Source: Sva-07 sp963747375 (lineage in GTDB: Bacteria; Actinomycetota; Acidimicrobiia; Acidimicrobiales; Ilumatobacteraceae). Taken from it: a stretch of 64,000 bases of DNA. This document shows positions 33,132 through 40,634 of the stretch, piece after piece. The stretch's first letter is position 1. Every line of letters starts with the position of its first letter. Both the position numbers and the translations under genes were made by a program. The DNA is taken from the NCBI GenBank assembly GCA_963747375.1, contig CAVVFL010000035.1, positions 186,001 through 250,000 on the forward strand, read 5' to 3'. The notes beneath the pieces were generated by a model. It ran no database searches. It saw nothing but the letters and a program-made list of their open reading frames with translations, and was not told where the DNA came from.

Positions 33132-33569
33132 TCAGCGACCGGAGTGACCGAAGCCGCCACCACGATCGACGCCGTCGAGTGACTCGACCACCTGCCAGGC
33201 GACCGACTCGACGCGTTGGACCACGAGTTGGGCGATCCGGTCGCCCCGGTGCACCTCGTAGTCGGCGTCGGGGTCGGTGTTGATCAGGACGACCTTGATC
33301 TCGCCGCGGTACGCGGCATCGATCAGGCCGGGACCGTTGACCACGCTGATCCCGTGCTTGACGGCCATACCACTGCGGGGAAGCACGAACCCGCCGTGTC
33401 CCATCGGGATCGCGATGGCGATCCCGGTCGGTACCAGTGCACGGCCGCCTCCGGCAGCCAGTGTCGCCGGCTCGCGGGCGTACAGGTCGAGGCCGGCATC
33501 ACCTTCGTGGGCGTACTCCGGCAGCGGGAGGTCAGGGTCGAGTTGAACGATCGGTACCGGAAGACTCAC
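33132..33569 (-). CDS. dut: dUTP diphosphatase
   Basis: Trimeric dUTPase that removes dUTP and supplies dUMP. The five family motifs are present: DAGLDLYA, PRSGMAVKHGI, GLIDAAYRGEIKVVLIN (motif 3, Asp and Tyr), RGDRIAQLVVQ and the C-terminal arm GGGFGHSGR. The length (145 aa) is typical. GTG 33569 follows a TACGAT -10 box by 7 nt, and no RBS is seen. Catalysis needs the C-terminal arm, which is intact. Confidence 0.96.
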   Translation of the reverse strand: MSLPVPIVQLDPDLPLPEYAHEGDAGLDLYAREPATLAAGGGRALVPTGIAIAIPMGHGGFVLPRSGMAVKHGISVVNGPGLIDAAYRGEIKVVLINTDPDADYEVHRGDRIAQLVVQRVESVAWQVVESLDGVDRGGGFGHSGR

Positions 33570-33576
33570 GCTGCGG

Positions 33577-33582
33577 ATCGTA
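33577..33582 (-). promoter_or_regulatory. -10 box TACGAT of dut
   Basis: On the minus strand, 7 nt before GTG 33569. It overlaps the edge of the decayed palindrome at 33581-33621. Confidence 0.5.
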
Positions 33583-33621
33583 GGCGTTACGCCCGGGGTC
33601 TGACCCCAGATGTAACACTCA
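33581..33621. repeat. Partly decayed copy of the 41-bp GGGGTC palindrome
   Basis: The right arm (33602-33621) matches the copy at 11147 in 19 of 20 positions, the left arm (33581-33600) in 15 of 20. The terminal TCA is the stop codon of the minus-strand gene at 33619, as in the other copies. Confidence 0.8.
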
Positions 33622-34038
33622 GCCGTCGAGTTCGACGATCGTCCAGTCGACGAGCGTCGAGGGATCGCAGTCGCTCGCCGAGGCGGAGGTGGTGATCAGG
33701 ATCCGTTCGTCGGCGTCGATCGCCTCGGTGAACTGGTCGATCCCGTCCAGGGAGCACGGACCGAACGCCTGGAATCCACCGAGCGTGAGGTCGTCCTGCC
33801 AGGTGTGCACGAGCACGCTGCCGCCACGGTTGCGCACGGTGGCGAGCGCGAACTCGCTCTGATCGCGATCGTCGATCCTGTCGAGTTCGCGGCGCACCTG
33901 GGCCTCGTTCGCCTCCATGAAGAACGAGGTGTCGACCACCACGAAGACCTGCTCGGTCTCGCGCAGCAGCGACGCGACGAGCGCGTAGCCGCCGAACACC
34001 ACGGCGACCACCGCGATCCAGATCGCGAGCGGCTTCAC
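33619..34038 (-). CDS. Small membrane-anchored protein of the TelA/VWA operon
   Basis: 139 aa with one N-terminal helix (IWIAVVAVVFGGYALVASLL) and a soluble remainder. Readable parts are VFVVVDTSFFMEANEAQVRRELDRID, VRNRGGSVLVHTW and DWTIVELDG. The start of the soluble part (VVVDTS) resembles the first strand of a VWA-like fold, but the domain is too short to be sure. It is the last gene of a four-gene operon behind the VWA lipoprotein (33-nt gap). I do not recognise a family. Its stop is supplied by the palindromic repeat. Confidence 0.7.
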   Translation of the reverse strand: MKPLAIWIAVVAVVFGGYALVASLLRETEQVFVVVDTSFFMEANEAQVRRELDRIDDRDQSEFALATVRNRGGSVLVHTWQDDLTLGGFQAFGPCSLDGIDQFTEAIDADERILITTSASASDCDPSTLVDWTIVELDG

Positions 34039-34071
34039 CGGCCCGACACCTCGACGTGGCGCACGGCAGCG

Positions 34072-35808
34072 TCAGCCACCGGCGTTGAACAACGCCGCAA
34101 TCTTGAACTCGACGTCTTGCTCACTGGCGTCGATACTCGCAGCTTCCACGAGCGATGACACCCGACCGAGTTCGTCGAGGTCGGCTTCGAATCCGACGGT
34201 GTAGATCGGGATTCGCAAGCCCTCGATCACGTTGTCGACATCGCCGAACTGCAGGCCGTCGGTCGTCTCACCATCGGTGAGCACCACGAGGATCGGCTTG
34301 ACCTCCGGGTTCGCAGCACGCTGTTCCTCGAGCATCTGCAGGCCGAGCACGATGCCGTCGTACATGGCCGTACCACCGCCCGGCGCGAGGTCTTCGGCGA
34401 TCGCCGCATACCGGGCCTGCTGGTTCAGGTCGAACTCACCGATCGGCAGGCGCTTCATCGCGGTGTCGTTGAACTCGACGACACCGACCTGGGTGGTCGG
34501 TTTGATGAACTCGCGTGCCGACTGCATCGCCGTTTGCACCGATTGGATTCTCGTGCCCTCCATCGAACCGCTGACGTCGACGACGAACACCGTCGCCACC
34601 GGTCGGCCGCCGTCCTTCTTGTCCTTCCACACGTTCTGCACCTCGATGAGGGTCGAACCCGACGGCACCTCGACGGTCGGCGTGTAGGCAGGAGGATCGA
34701 AGCCGTACTCGACGGCGAGCTCCTGGAACTCCGGTTGCGCAGCGAAGTCGGCGAACAGCTGCAGCGTCTCCTGGCGGGTGGTCGAGAGATTGCCGACGCC
34801 GGACAACGGATTGTCGTGCGGAACGCCGAACGGGATGAACTCGAAACCCGATTGCAGCGATTCGGTGTTGGTGAACGTCTGCCACTCCATCACGAACGTG
34901 TCGAGCGTGCCGGTGTCGTTCTCGACCGAGTCGCGCATCTGCAGTGTGGTGAGTGCCACGAACGGCACCTGGCGTTGGAACTGCTCGAACACGCTGGCCA
35001 CGTCGGGCGACGTCAGTCGTGCGGGATCGCCCTCGGCGATCGTGTCGAGCACGGTGAGCAGGAAGTTGAGCCCCGTGCTCGACGCGAACGGGTCGGTGTA
35101 GCCCATCACGAGGTCGCCGGCGATGACGGCGTCGACGAGGTTCGCGGCACTGAGATCGCCGTAGGTGGCGCGCAGCTCGTCGGCTGTCTCGTTCTTCATG
35201 ACGATGCCGGCGACGTTGGCCACCGTCTGCGGTGTGATCTCGGTCATCGTCTCGAACTCGCCGGCCATCTCGATCCAGAGCTGGCTCGACGGCGTGAACC
35301 CGTCGGGGAGGTCCTGGCCGCGGGCGATGAACTGGTACGCGGTGCCCGACGCGATGCTGCGCAGGTCGACGCCCGCAACGCTGCCGTCGGCGAGCGTGAT
35401 GCCGGCGTCGTTGAACTTCTCGGCGACCTCGGTCATCCAGCCGTCGGTGGTGCCGAGTTCACCGGACTTCTCCGTCGACGACCAGATCTCCACGACGCTG
35501 TCCGCGCTCGCCGGCGCTTGGACCCGGATCGGGAACTCGGTGAGCGGCGGCAGGGTGTCGGCGAGGTTGGCGCCGGTCGGCGGCGGGATCGACGCGGTGC
35601 GGTCGATCGGGTTGTCGACCCACCCGATCTGGTCGGCGAGCTCGGCGAGTTGGTCGACGGCGGTCGCCTGATCGAGTGGCTCGCTCGACTGCTCGCCGAC
35701 ACCACAGGCACTGGCCGCGAGCGCGAGCGCGGTCGCGGCGATCGCGAGCCGGACTCGCGTGGAGCGCGTCGAGCGAACCCGCGGCAGGGCCATTCGATCC
35801 GCCGTCAC
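34072..35808 (-). CDS. Lipoprotein with solute-binding-like and VWA domains
   Basis: The signal peptide ends at the lipobox LAASAC. Residues 85-380 look like a type-2 periplasmic binding fold: VVEIWSSTEKSG, VAEKFNDAGITLADG, FTPSSQLWIEMAG, GYTDPFASSTGLNFLLTVLD, and SGFEFIPFG. A von Willebrand A domain follows (residues 400-578) with a complete MIDAS: DVSGSM, Thr in APGGGTAMYDG and TDGETTDG. GTG 35808 overlaps the telA stop. A ligand-binding part joined to a metal-dependent adhesion part on the cell surface suggests a sensing or docking role. The family occurs in actinobacteria beside TelA; its function is unknown. Confidence 0.8.
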   Translation of the reverse strand: MTADRMALPRVRSTRSTRVRLAIAATALALAASACGVGEQSSEPLDQATAVDQLAELADQIGWVDNPIDRTASIPPPTGANLADTLPPLTEFPIRVQAPASADSVVEIWSSTEKSGELGTTDGWMTEVAEKFNDAGITLADGSVAGVDLRSIASGTAYQFIARGQDLPDGFTPSSQLWIEMAGEFETMTEITPQTVANVAGIVMKNETADELRATYGDLSAANLVDAVIAGDLVMGYTDPFASSTGLNFLLTVLDTIAEGDPARLTSPDVASVFEQFQRQVPFVALTTLQMRDSVENDTGTLDTFVMEWQTFTNTESLQSGFEFIPFGVPHDNPLSGVGNLSTTRQETLQLFADFAAQPEFQELAVEYGFDPPAYTPTVEVPSGSTLIEVQNVWKDKKDGGRPVATVFVVDVSGSMEGTRIQSVQTAMQSAREFIKPTTQVGVVEFNDTAMKRLPIGEFDLNQQARYAAIAEDLAPGGGTAMYDGIVLGLQMLEEQRAANPEVKPILVVLTDGETTDGLQFGDVDNVIEGLRIPIYTVGFEADLDELGRVSSLVEAASIDASEQDVEFKIAALFNAGG

Positions 35809-37031
35809 TCGCTCTCCTTCGCAGTGATCTCGCCGATGTCGACCGTGCCATCCGAGTCCTGGATGCGCGTCGACGCCGTGCGGCCGCGCTCCATGTTCTC
35901 GATCGCCTGCTCGCTCTCGGCGGTGAGCTGGTCGAGTTCGAGGATCGTGCCCGCCATCGTCGGCAGCGCCTCGCGCCGGTAGCGGGAGATCTCGTCGAGG
36001 GCGGTGTCGATGTCGGCGAACGCCGAGCGGAGCGCCTCCATGTCGAGCATCGTGCTCGATGCCTGCTGGTGGATCGCGGTGCCCTGCGTCTTCAACCGCT
36101 CGGCCGTGCCGGCGATCATCGCGGAGGTCGTGGTGTTGATCGCCTCGATCTTGTCGAGGACGATCTTCTGGTGGGCGAGGGCGAGTGCCACGGTGACGGC
36201 GACCTGCAGCGCGCTGACGGTGACGTCGATCGCCCGATCGACACCGCGGATCAACTCACGGTTGTTGCGGATGATGATCTCGATCGCCAAGACACCCTGC
36301 TGGTTCACGGCCAGTTGCTGCTGGAGGTCGAGCGTGCGCTGGCGCAGTGAGAACAGGATGTCCTCCTCGACGAACTGGCGACGGGGGTCGTCGACGGTGA
36401 TCTCGGTGGCGAGTTTGTCGACCACGGAGGCATCGAGGGCCTGCGCCAGCGCGATCTGATCCGCGAGCAGGTGCGTCAACTCGCGCATCTGCTTCTGGTC
36501 GTCGCCGAGCGTGACGTTGTCGCGCTTGAGCTGATCGCGGCCCTTCTCGAGCGACTTGACGATGGCATCGATCTGGGTCTGCGAGCTCTCGTAGCGCATG
36601 AAGTAGCGCTTGAGCGGCGTGCCGACGCCCGGGATCTTGCCGACGGCCCGGGTGAACCAGCCGGCATCGGTGTCGAGGCCGGAGGGATCGAGCCGCTCCA
36701 CCTCGATGCGCAGATCCGACAGCGATTTCGCGACCTCGCCGCCGTCCTCGGTGCCGTGGGAGATCTCCTTGAGTGGCGCCTGCAACATCCGGCTGCGGGT
36801 GGCCGAACGCTGCTGGAGGTCGCGGCCCATCGAGTCGACGGCGTCGCGAGCGGTCGCTCGTGCATCCTCGTTCGTGGGATCGATCGACAGCAACTGCTCG
36901 ACCTGGGCGTCGGCCTGAGCGCGCAGTTCGTCGGTCGGGTCGGGTTCGGGGAGGGCGAGTTCAGCCTTGGCCTCCGGGACGTCGAGCGACAGGTTGAGCA
37001 CGGTGGTCGGTGCGGGTTGTGCATCGGTCAT
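35805..37031 (-). CDS. Toxic anion resistance protein TelA family
   Basis: Cytoplasmic helical protein of the TelA/YceH type, linked to tellurite and antimicrobial tolerance in other bacteria though its mechanism is unknown. Features: helical repeats over most of the 408 residues, KLATEITVDDPRRQFVEEDILFSLRQRTLDLQQQLAVNQQGVLAIEIIIRNNREL (the conserved core) and ALAHQKIVLDKIEAINTTTSAMI. ATG 37031 is preceded by GGAAAGG. The gene follows the membrane/coiled-coil protein by 22 nt and overlaps the VWA lipoprotein. XpaC-TelA neighbours in Firmicutes are the nearest known parallel. Confidence 0.88.
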   Translation of the reverse strand: MTDAQPAPTTVLNLSLDVPEAKAELALPEPDPTDELRAQADAQVEQLLSIDPTNEDARATARDAVDSMGRDLQQRSATRSRMLQAPLKEISHGTEDGGEVAKSLSDLRIEVERLDPSGLDTDAGWFTRAVGKIPGVGTPLKRYFMRYESSQTQIDAIVKSLEKGRDQLKRDNVTLGDDQKQMRELTHLLADQIALAQALDASVVDKLATEITVDDPRRQFVEEDILFSLRQRTLDLQQQLAVNQQGVLAIEIIIRNNRELIRGVDRAIDVTVSALQVAVTVALALAHQKIVLDKIEAINTTTSAMIAGTAERLKTQGTAIHQQASSTMLDMEALRSAFADIDTALDEISRYRREALPTMAGTILELDQLTAESEQAIENMERGRTASTRIQDSDGTVDIGEITAKESE

Positions 37032-37053
37032 GTGAGTGGGCCTTTCCGGTGGT

Positions 37054-37806
37054 TCATGCGTACTTGCCGGCGCGGTCGGCGAGTTCTTCGAGTGCGGCCA
37101 TGGCAGCGTCGGCGTCCTCGGGTTGCTTGCCGATCGGTACATCGGCGAGGGCCGTCGTCGTGCGGTCGAGCGCTGTCAGCGCCGACTCGTTCTGGGCGAG
37201 GAGTTGGGCGATGCGGCGGCGTTGCGTGGTGCGCATTTCGCGGCGACGCTCGAGCGTGTCGCGTTCGCGCGTGGCGGCGTCGGCGTCGCTGTCGTCGTCG
37301 GCGAGCTCGGCCAGACGCCGGTCGATGTAGGACTCGTCGATCGTGCTGATGCTCTCCGTGGCCACCGCAACCTCGTGGAGATTGTCGAGCGCCGACGCGA
37401 ACACCTGCTGGGACGTCGAGAGATACCGGGCGTAGGTGAGTTCGCCTGCGTCGAGACGACGTTGCAGCACGTTGATCAGGCTCTGGCGTTTCGACAGCAA
37501 CGCGTCGAGCTGCTCCATCGGCTGGGTGTCGACGAGTGGGCCCAGCTCGGCTCGCAACGAGGCGATCTCGACCGGGTCGACCTCCTCGACTCGCGGTACC
37601 TCGAACTGCAGCTTCGCGAGCGTGCCGGTCGCCGACATCGTGAACGGCCATGCCACAGCGGCCACGAGGGCCAGAACGATGAGAATCACGACGAGGAACC
37701 CGGGCGGGTCGAGCACCGTCAGCACGAGCCACACCGTGGCTCCCAGCACGACGGCCGCGATCCAGGTGGGCGGGTAGCTGATGACGGAACGCCACCAGCT
37801 TTTCAT
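37054..37806 (-). CDS. Membrane protein with coiled coil (XpaC-like position)
   Basis: 250 aa. Two N-terminal helices (WIAAVVLGATVWLVLTVL and FLVVILIVLALVAAVAWPF) are followed by a soluble helical part with LDALLSKRQSLINVLQRRLDAGELTYARYLSTSQQVFASALDNL and a charged coiled coil RRLAELADDDSDADAATRERDTLERRREMRTTQRRR. First gene of the operon with telA. In Bacillus an XpaC-type membrane protein occupies this position; sequence resemblance is limited to the layout. The likely role is a membrane partner for TelA, which is inference. Confidence 0.7.
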   Translation of the reverse strand: MKSWWRSVISYPPTWIAAVVLGATVWLVLTVLDPPGFLVVILIVLALVAAVAWPFTMSATGTLAKLQFEVPRVEEVDPVEIASLRAELGPLVDTQPMEQLDALLSKRQSLINVLQRRLDAGELTYARYLSTSQQVFASALDNLHEVAVATESISTIDESYIDRRLAELADDDSDADAATRERDTLERRREMRTTQRRRIAQLLAQNESALTALDRTTTALADVPIGKQPEDADAAMAALEELADRAGKYA

Positions 37807-37903
37807 GGCGCCTCGCAGGGGCTCGTCGTGTACACGGCACCACCACGATACCGCGTGGGACCGTGGCCGTGCCCCGGCCTTCCGTCGTATTCCTGCCGAT
37901 CGC

Positions 37904-37909
37904 TACGGT
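37904..37909 (+). promoter_or_regulatory. -10 box TACGGT of the M14-like peptidase gene
   Basis: TACGGT lies 8 nt before the ATG at 37918, without an RBS. Confidence 0.45.
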
Positions 37910-37917
37910 CGGTGTCG

Positions 37918-39024
37918 ATGGTGCGACCGGACCGCTTCCCACTCACCTACGACGAGTGCCGTGACCGGTTCCGGTGGACCGTGCGTCGCGCCGGGCTCTC
38001 GTTCGAGGCATTCCCGATCACCGCTCGCGGAGACCACGGCCAGGAGCTGACGATCGACGTCACCTCGTTCGGCAGCGCTCACCCCCGGCGCGCCCTGCTG
38101 GTCCTGGCCGGTGTTCACGGCGACGAGGGGTTCTCGTCGTCGACGTTGATGTGCGATGCGATCGATCGCTGGGTGGTCGATGGCGTCGACGGTGATCTGG
38201 CGGAGGATGCGGCTGTGGTGATGATCCACGGTGTGAACCCGTGGGGGATGGCGTTCTGGCGGCGCCAGAACGAGTCGAACGTCGATCTCAATCGCAACTG
38301 GGGTCGCGGCGAGCGCAGCGAGGTGTCGGCGAACCCCGGCTACATCGCTCTGCACCGCACGCTGGTCCCCGGCGGCACCGAGCCGCCGTCGCCGGAGTCA
38401 CTGCTCGACGTCACCCGGGCGATGGTCGAGGAGTACGGCTACGCGTGGGTGAAGTCGGCCGTGAGCGCCGGCCAGTACAGCCACCCGGACGGTCTCTACT
38501 TCGGCGGCGACCGCACCGAGGAGTCGAACCTGCGCCTTGCCGAGATCGTGGCGACCCGACTGGCCGGCGCGGTGGAGGTGCTCGTGGTCGATCTCCACAC
38601 GGGTCATGGTGCGCCCGGCACCTACACGTTGCTGTCGCACGCGGTCCCGGGGCATCCCGATGACGCCTGGCTGCGGAACGTGTTCGATGCCGATCGGATC
38701 GAGTGCACCTCGGCTCCTGACGCCACGACCGGTCCGAAGCACGGCCAGATCGCGGGTGGGCTCGGTGAGCTCGTGCCCGCAGCGGCCTGGCGCGCGATCA
38801 CGATGGAGCTCGGGACGATCTCCGACACTCGGATGATCATCAACGAGCGCGCCGAGCACTGGGTGCACTTCCACGGCGACCGCTCGAATCCCGATCATGC
38901 CCGCATCGTCTGGGACCACCGCTGCGGCTCGACCCCCGACGACCCCGAGTGGGAACGCTCCGCCCGTTCCCACGGCGTCACGGTCCTCGACGCCGCCCGC
39001 GCCACCCTTGCACCGGCGGTCTGA
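37918..39024 (+). CDS. M14-family/DUF2817 zinc carboxypeptidase-like protein
   Basis: Zinc hydrolase of the carboxypeptidase A superfamily, DUF2817 branch. Metal ligands: LAGVHGDEGF (His and Glu) and VVDLHTGHG (His); NVDLNRNWG provides the substrate-binding Asn-Arg pair, and ITMELGT near residue 300 the catalytic Glu. The length (368 aa) is typical. No signal peptide, so probably cytoplasmic. ATG 37918 follows a TACGGT -10 box. Divergent from the TelA operon. Whether it removes amino acids from peptides or acts on another amide is unknown. Confidence 0.85.
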   Translation: MVRPDRFPLTYDECRDRFRWTVRRAGLSFEAFPITARGDHGQELTIDVTSFGSAHPRRALLVLAGVHGDEGFSSSTLMCDAIDRWVVDGVDGDLAEDAAVVMIHGVNPWGMAFWRRQNESNVDLNRNWGRGERSEVSANPGYIALHRTLVPGGTEPPSPESLLDVTRAMVEEYGYAWVKSAVSAGQYSHPDGLYFGGDRTEESNLRLAEIVATRLAGAVEVLVVDLHTGHGAPGTYTLLSHAVPGHPDDAWLRNVFDADRIECTSAPDATTGPKHGQIAGGLGELVPAAAWRAITMELGTISDTRMIINERAEHWVHFHGDRSNPDHARIVWDHRCGSTPDDPEWERSARSHGVTVLDAARATLAPAV

Positions 39025-39091
39025 GCCCTCTTGCGAGGGCCGACCCGTACCAGCAGTAAGGTCGGGGTTCCACTCTTCAAGGAGGTCCGAC

Positions 39092-39265
39092 ATGGGACTG
39101 CTCGATTCCGTCAAGTCCAAGCTCGGCGGCAACAAGACGAAGGCCAAACAGGGGGTCGACAAGGCCGCCGACGTCATCGACGACAAGGCCGGCGAGCATG
39201 CCGACAAGGTGCAACAGGGCGCCGACATGGCCAAGGACGCCATCGACAAACTCCCCGACGCCTGA
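39092..39265 (+). CDS. Small Lys/Asp-rich protein, MT0933-like antitoxin family
   Basis: 57 aa, MGLLDSVKSKLGGNKTKAKQ followed by a repeat-like VDKAADVIDDKAGEHADKVQQGADMAKDAIDKL. It resembles mycobacterial Rv0909/MT0933-type proteins annotated as antitoxins and also CsbD-like stress proteins. AAGGAGG stands 6 nt before the ATG, one of the strongest RBS in the window, so it is probably made in quantity. No toxin gene adjoins it; the neighbours are a peptidase and selA. An amphipathic-helix stress protein is as likely as an antitoxin. Confidence 0.75.
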   Translation: MGLLDSVKSKLGGNKTKAKQGVDKAADVIDDKAGEHADKVQQGADMAKDAIDKLPDA

Positions 39266-39275
39266 GCCGGCACGA

Positions 39276-39300
39276 CCCGCCCTGTTCACCACAGGGCGGG
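39276..39300 (+). terminator. Hairpin terminator after the small protein
   Basis: A perfect 10-bp stem (39276-39285 / 39291-39300, CCCGCCCTGT arms) with a 5-nt loop, 10 nt after the stop. No U-tract follows. Confidence 0.7.
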
Positions 39301-39316
39301 GCGCTGCGCAGCGTCG

Positions 39317-39322
39317 TAGGAT
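39317..39322 (+). promoter_or_regulatory. -10 box TAGGAT of selA
   Basis: TAGGAT lies 7 nt before the ATG at 39330, with no RBS, so selAB is probably leaderless. Confidence 0.55.
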
Positions 39323-39329
39323 CGCCCCG

Positions 39330-40634
39330 ATGAGCGCACCGACGCCTGAGCCGCAGCGCCCACCGTCGGTCGACGCACTCGCACGATCGATTGCGCACGC
39401 CGGCCTTCCGCACCCGATCCTGGTCGACATCGCCCGTGAGGCGATCGAGGCCGGTGCTCCCGACTCGGCGTTCGATCGAGCCCGGGCGTTCCGGCGCACC
39501 CTGTTGACGCCGGTCGTCAACGCCACCGGCGTGCTGTTGCACACGAATCTCGGCCGCGCTCCGCTCGGCCACCATCAGCAGGCCGTCGCACAGACCGTCG
39601 AGTTCGACCTCGCATCAGGCGGTCGAGGGTCACGACAGGTTGCCGTCGGTCAACTGTTCGCGCGCCTCTGTGGGGCCGAATCGGCGATGGTGGTGAACAA
39701 CAACGCGGCAGCAGTGCTGCTGGTGCTGGCGGCGCTCGGCGCGGGACGCGACGTACCGGTGAGCCGAGGCGAGAGCGTCGAGATCGGCGGATCGTTCCGC
39801 GTGCCCGACGTGATGGAACAGTCCGGTGCCCGGCTCGTCGACGTGGGTACCACCAACCGCACGCGCCTCGAGGACTACCGGCGCGCGATCGACAAGCCGG
39901 ACGTCGACGTGGCAATGGTGCTCAAGGTGCATCCGAGCAACTACCGGGTCGAGGGATTCGTCGAGGAGACCTCGGTGCGAGAACTCGCCACGCTCGGCGT
40001 GCCGGTGGTCGCCGACATCGGCAGCGGACTCATCGACGCCAACTGTCCGTGGCTGCCCGGAGCACCTCCCGCCTGGCTGGCGGGCGAACCCGCAGCGGCG
40101 CAGACCATCGCCGACGGCGCAGCGCTCGTCACGTTCAGCGGCGACAAGCTGTTCGGAGGGGCGCAGGCAGGCATCATCGCCGGACGCGCCGATCTCGTCG
40201 AGCGGTGTCTGCGTCACCCCCTGGCCCGAGCGCTTCGCCCCGGTGGCCTCGTGCTCGCATCGCTTCAGGAGACCGCGCTCGTCTATCTCGACAAACGGGC
40301 AGCGGCCGATGTGCCGTTCTGGGCGATGGTGGCGACACCGGTTGCCGAGCTGCGTCGACGGGCCGAAGCGATCGTCGACGCGCTCGTCGAACACCACCCG
40401 ACGATCACGGCGACCGCGACGGATGCGCTCCCGGGAGCGGGTTCGGCGCCGGGCGTCACGATGCCGTCGTACGGCCTCGTGCTCGCCGGCGACCATCTGG
40501 AGACCCTCCGCAACAACGAGACGCCGGTGATCGCCCGCTCGCGTGACGATCGCACGCTGCTCGACCTCCGCTCGGTGGCCCCCGACGACGACGCCGTCAT
40601 CATCGACGCACTGCGCGCTGCCGCATCGTCGTGA
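39330..40634 (+). CDS. selA: L-seryl-tRNA(Sec) selenium transferase
   Basis: PLP enzyme that converts Ser-tRNA(Sec) to Sec-tRNA(Sec) with selenophosphate. Conserved: VVNATGVLLHTNLGRAPL, SRQVAVGQLFARLCGAE, VVNNNAAAVLL, RGESVEIGGSFRVPDVM, GTTNRTRLEDY, ADIGSGLI and FSGDKLFGGAQAGII with the PLP Lys. Length 434 aa, slightly shorter than E. coli SelA (463) because the N-terminus is compact. The stop overlaps the selB GTG (GTGA). Presence of selA-selB means the organism decodes UGA as selenocysteine; selD and tRNA-Sec are not in this window. Confidence 0.95.
   Translation: MSAPTPEPQRPPSVDALARSIAHAGLPHPILVDIAREAIEAGAPDSAFDRARAFRRTLLTPVVNATGVLLHTNLGRAPLGHHQQAVAQTVEFDLASGGRGSRQVAVGQLFARLCGAESAMVVNNNAAAVLLVLAALGAGRDVPVSRGESVEIGGSFRVPDVMEQSGARLVDVGTTNRTRLEDYRRAIDKPDVDVAMVLKVHPSNYRVEGFVEETSVRELATLGVPVVADIGSGLIDANCPWLPGAPPAWLAGEPAAAQTIADGAALVTFSGDKLFGGAQAGIIAGRADLVERCLRHPLARALRPGGLVLASLQETALVYLDKRAAADVPFWAMVATPVAELRRRAEAIVDALVEHHPTITATATDALPGAGSAPGVTMPSYGLVLAGDHLETLRNNETPVIARSRDDRTLLDLRSVAPDDDAVIIDALRAAASS

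Noticed and set aside
34534..35982. A 482-codon plus-strand frame over the VWA lipoprotein
   Set aside because: It is antisense to a lipoprotein with signal peptide, MIDAS motif and operon context. The antisense product is low-complexity Arg/Glu/Val.
39092..39265. Toxin-antitoxin pair at the MT0933-like gene
   Set aside because: No toxin-like frame lies within several hundred bases on either side. Only the family resemblance to annotated antitoxins remains.
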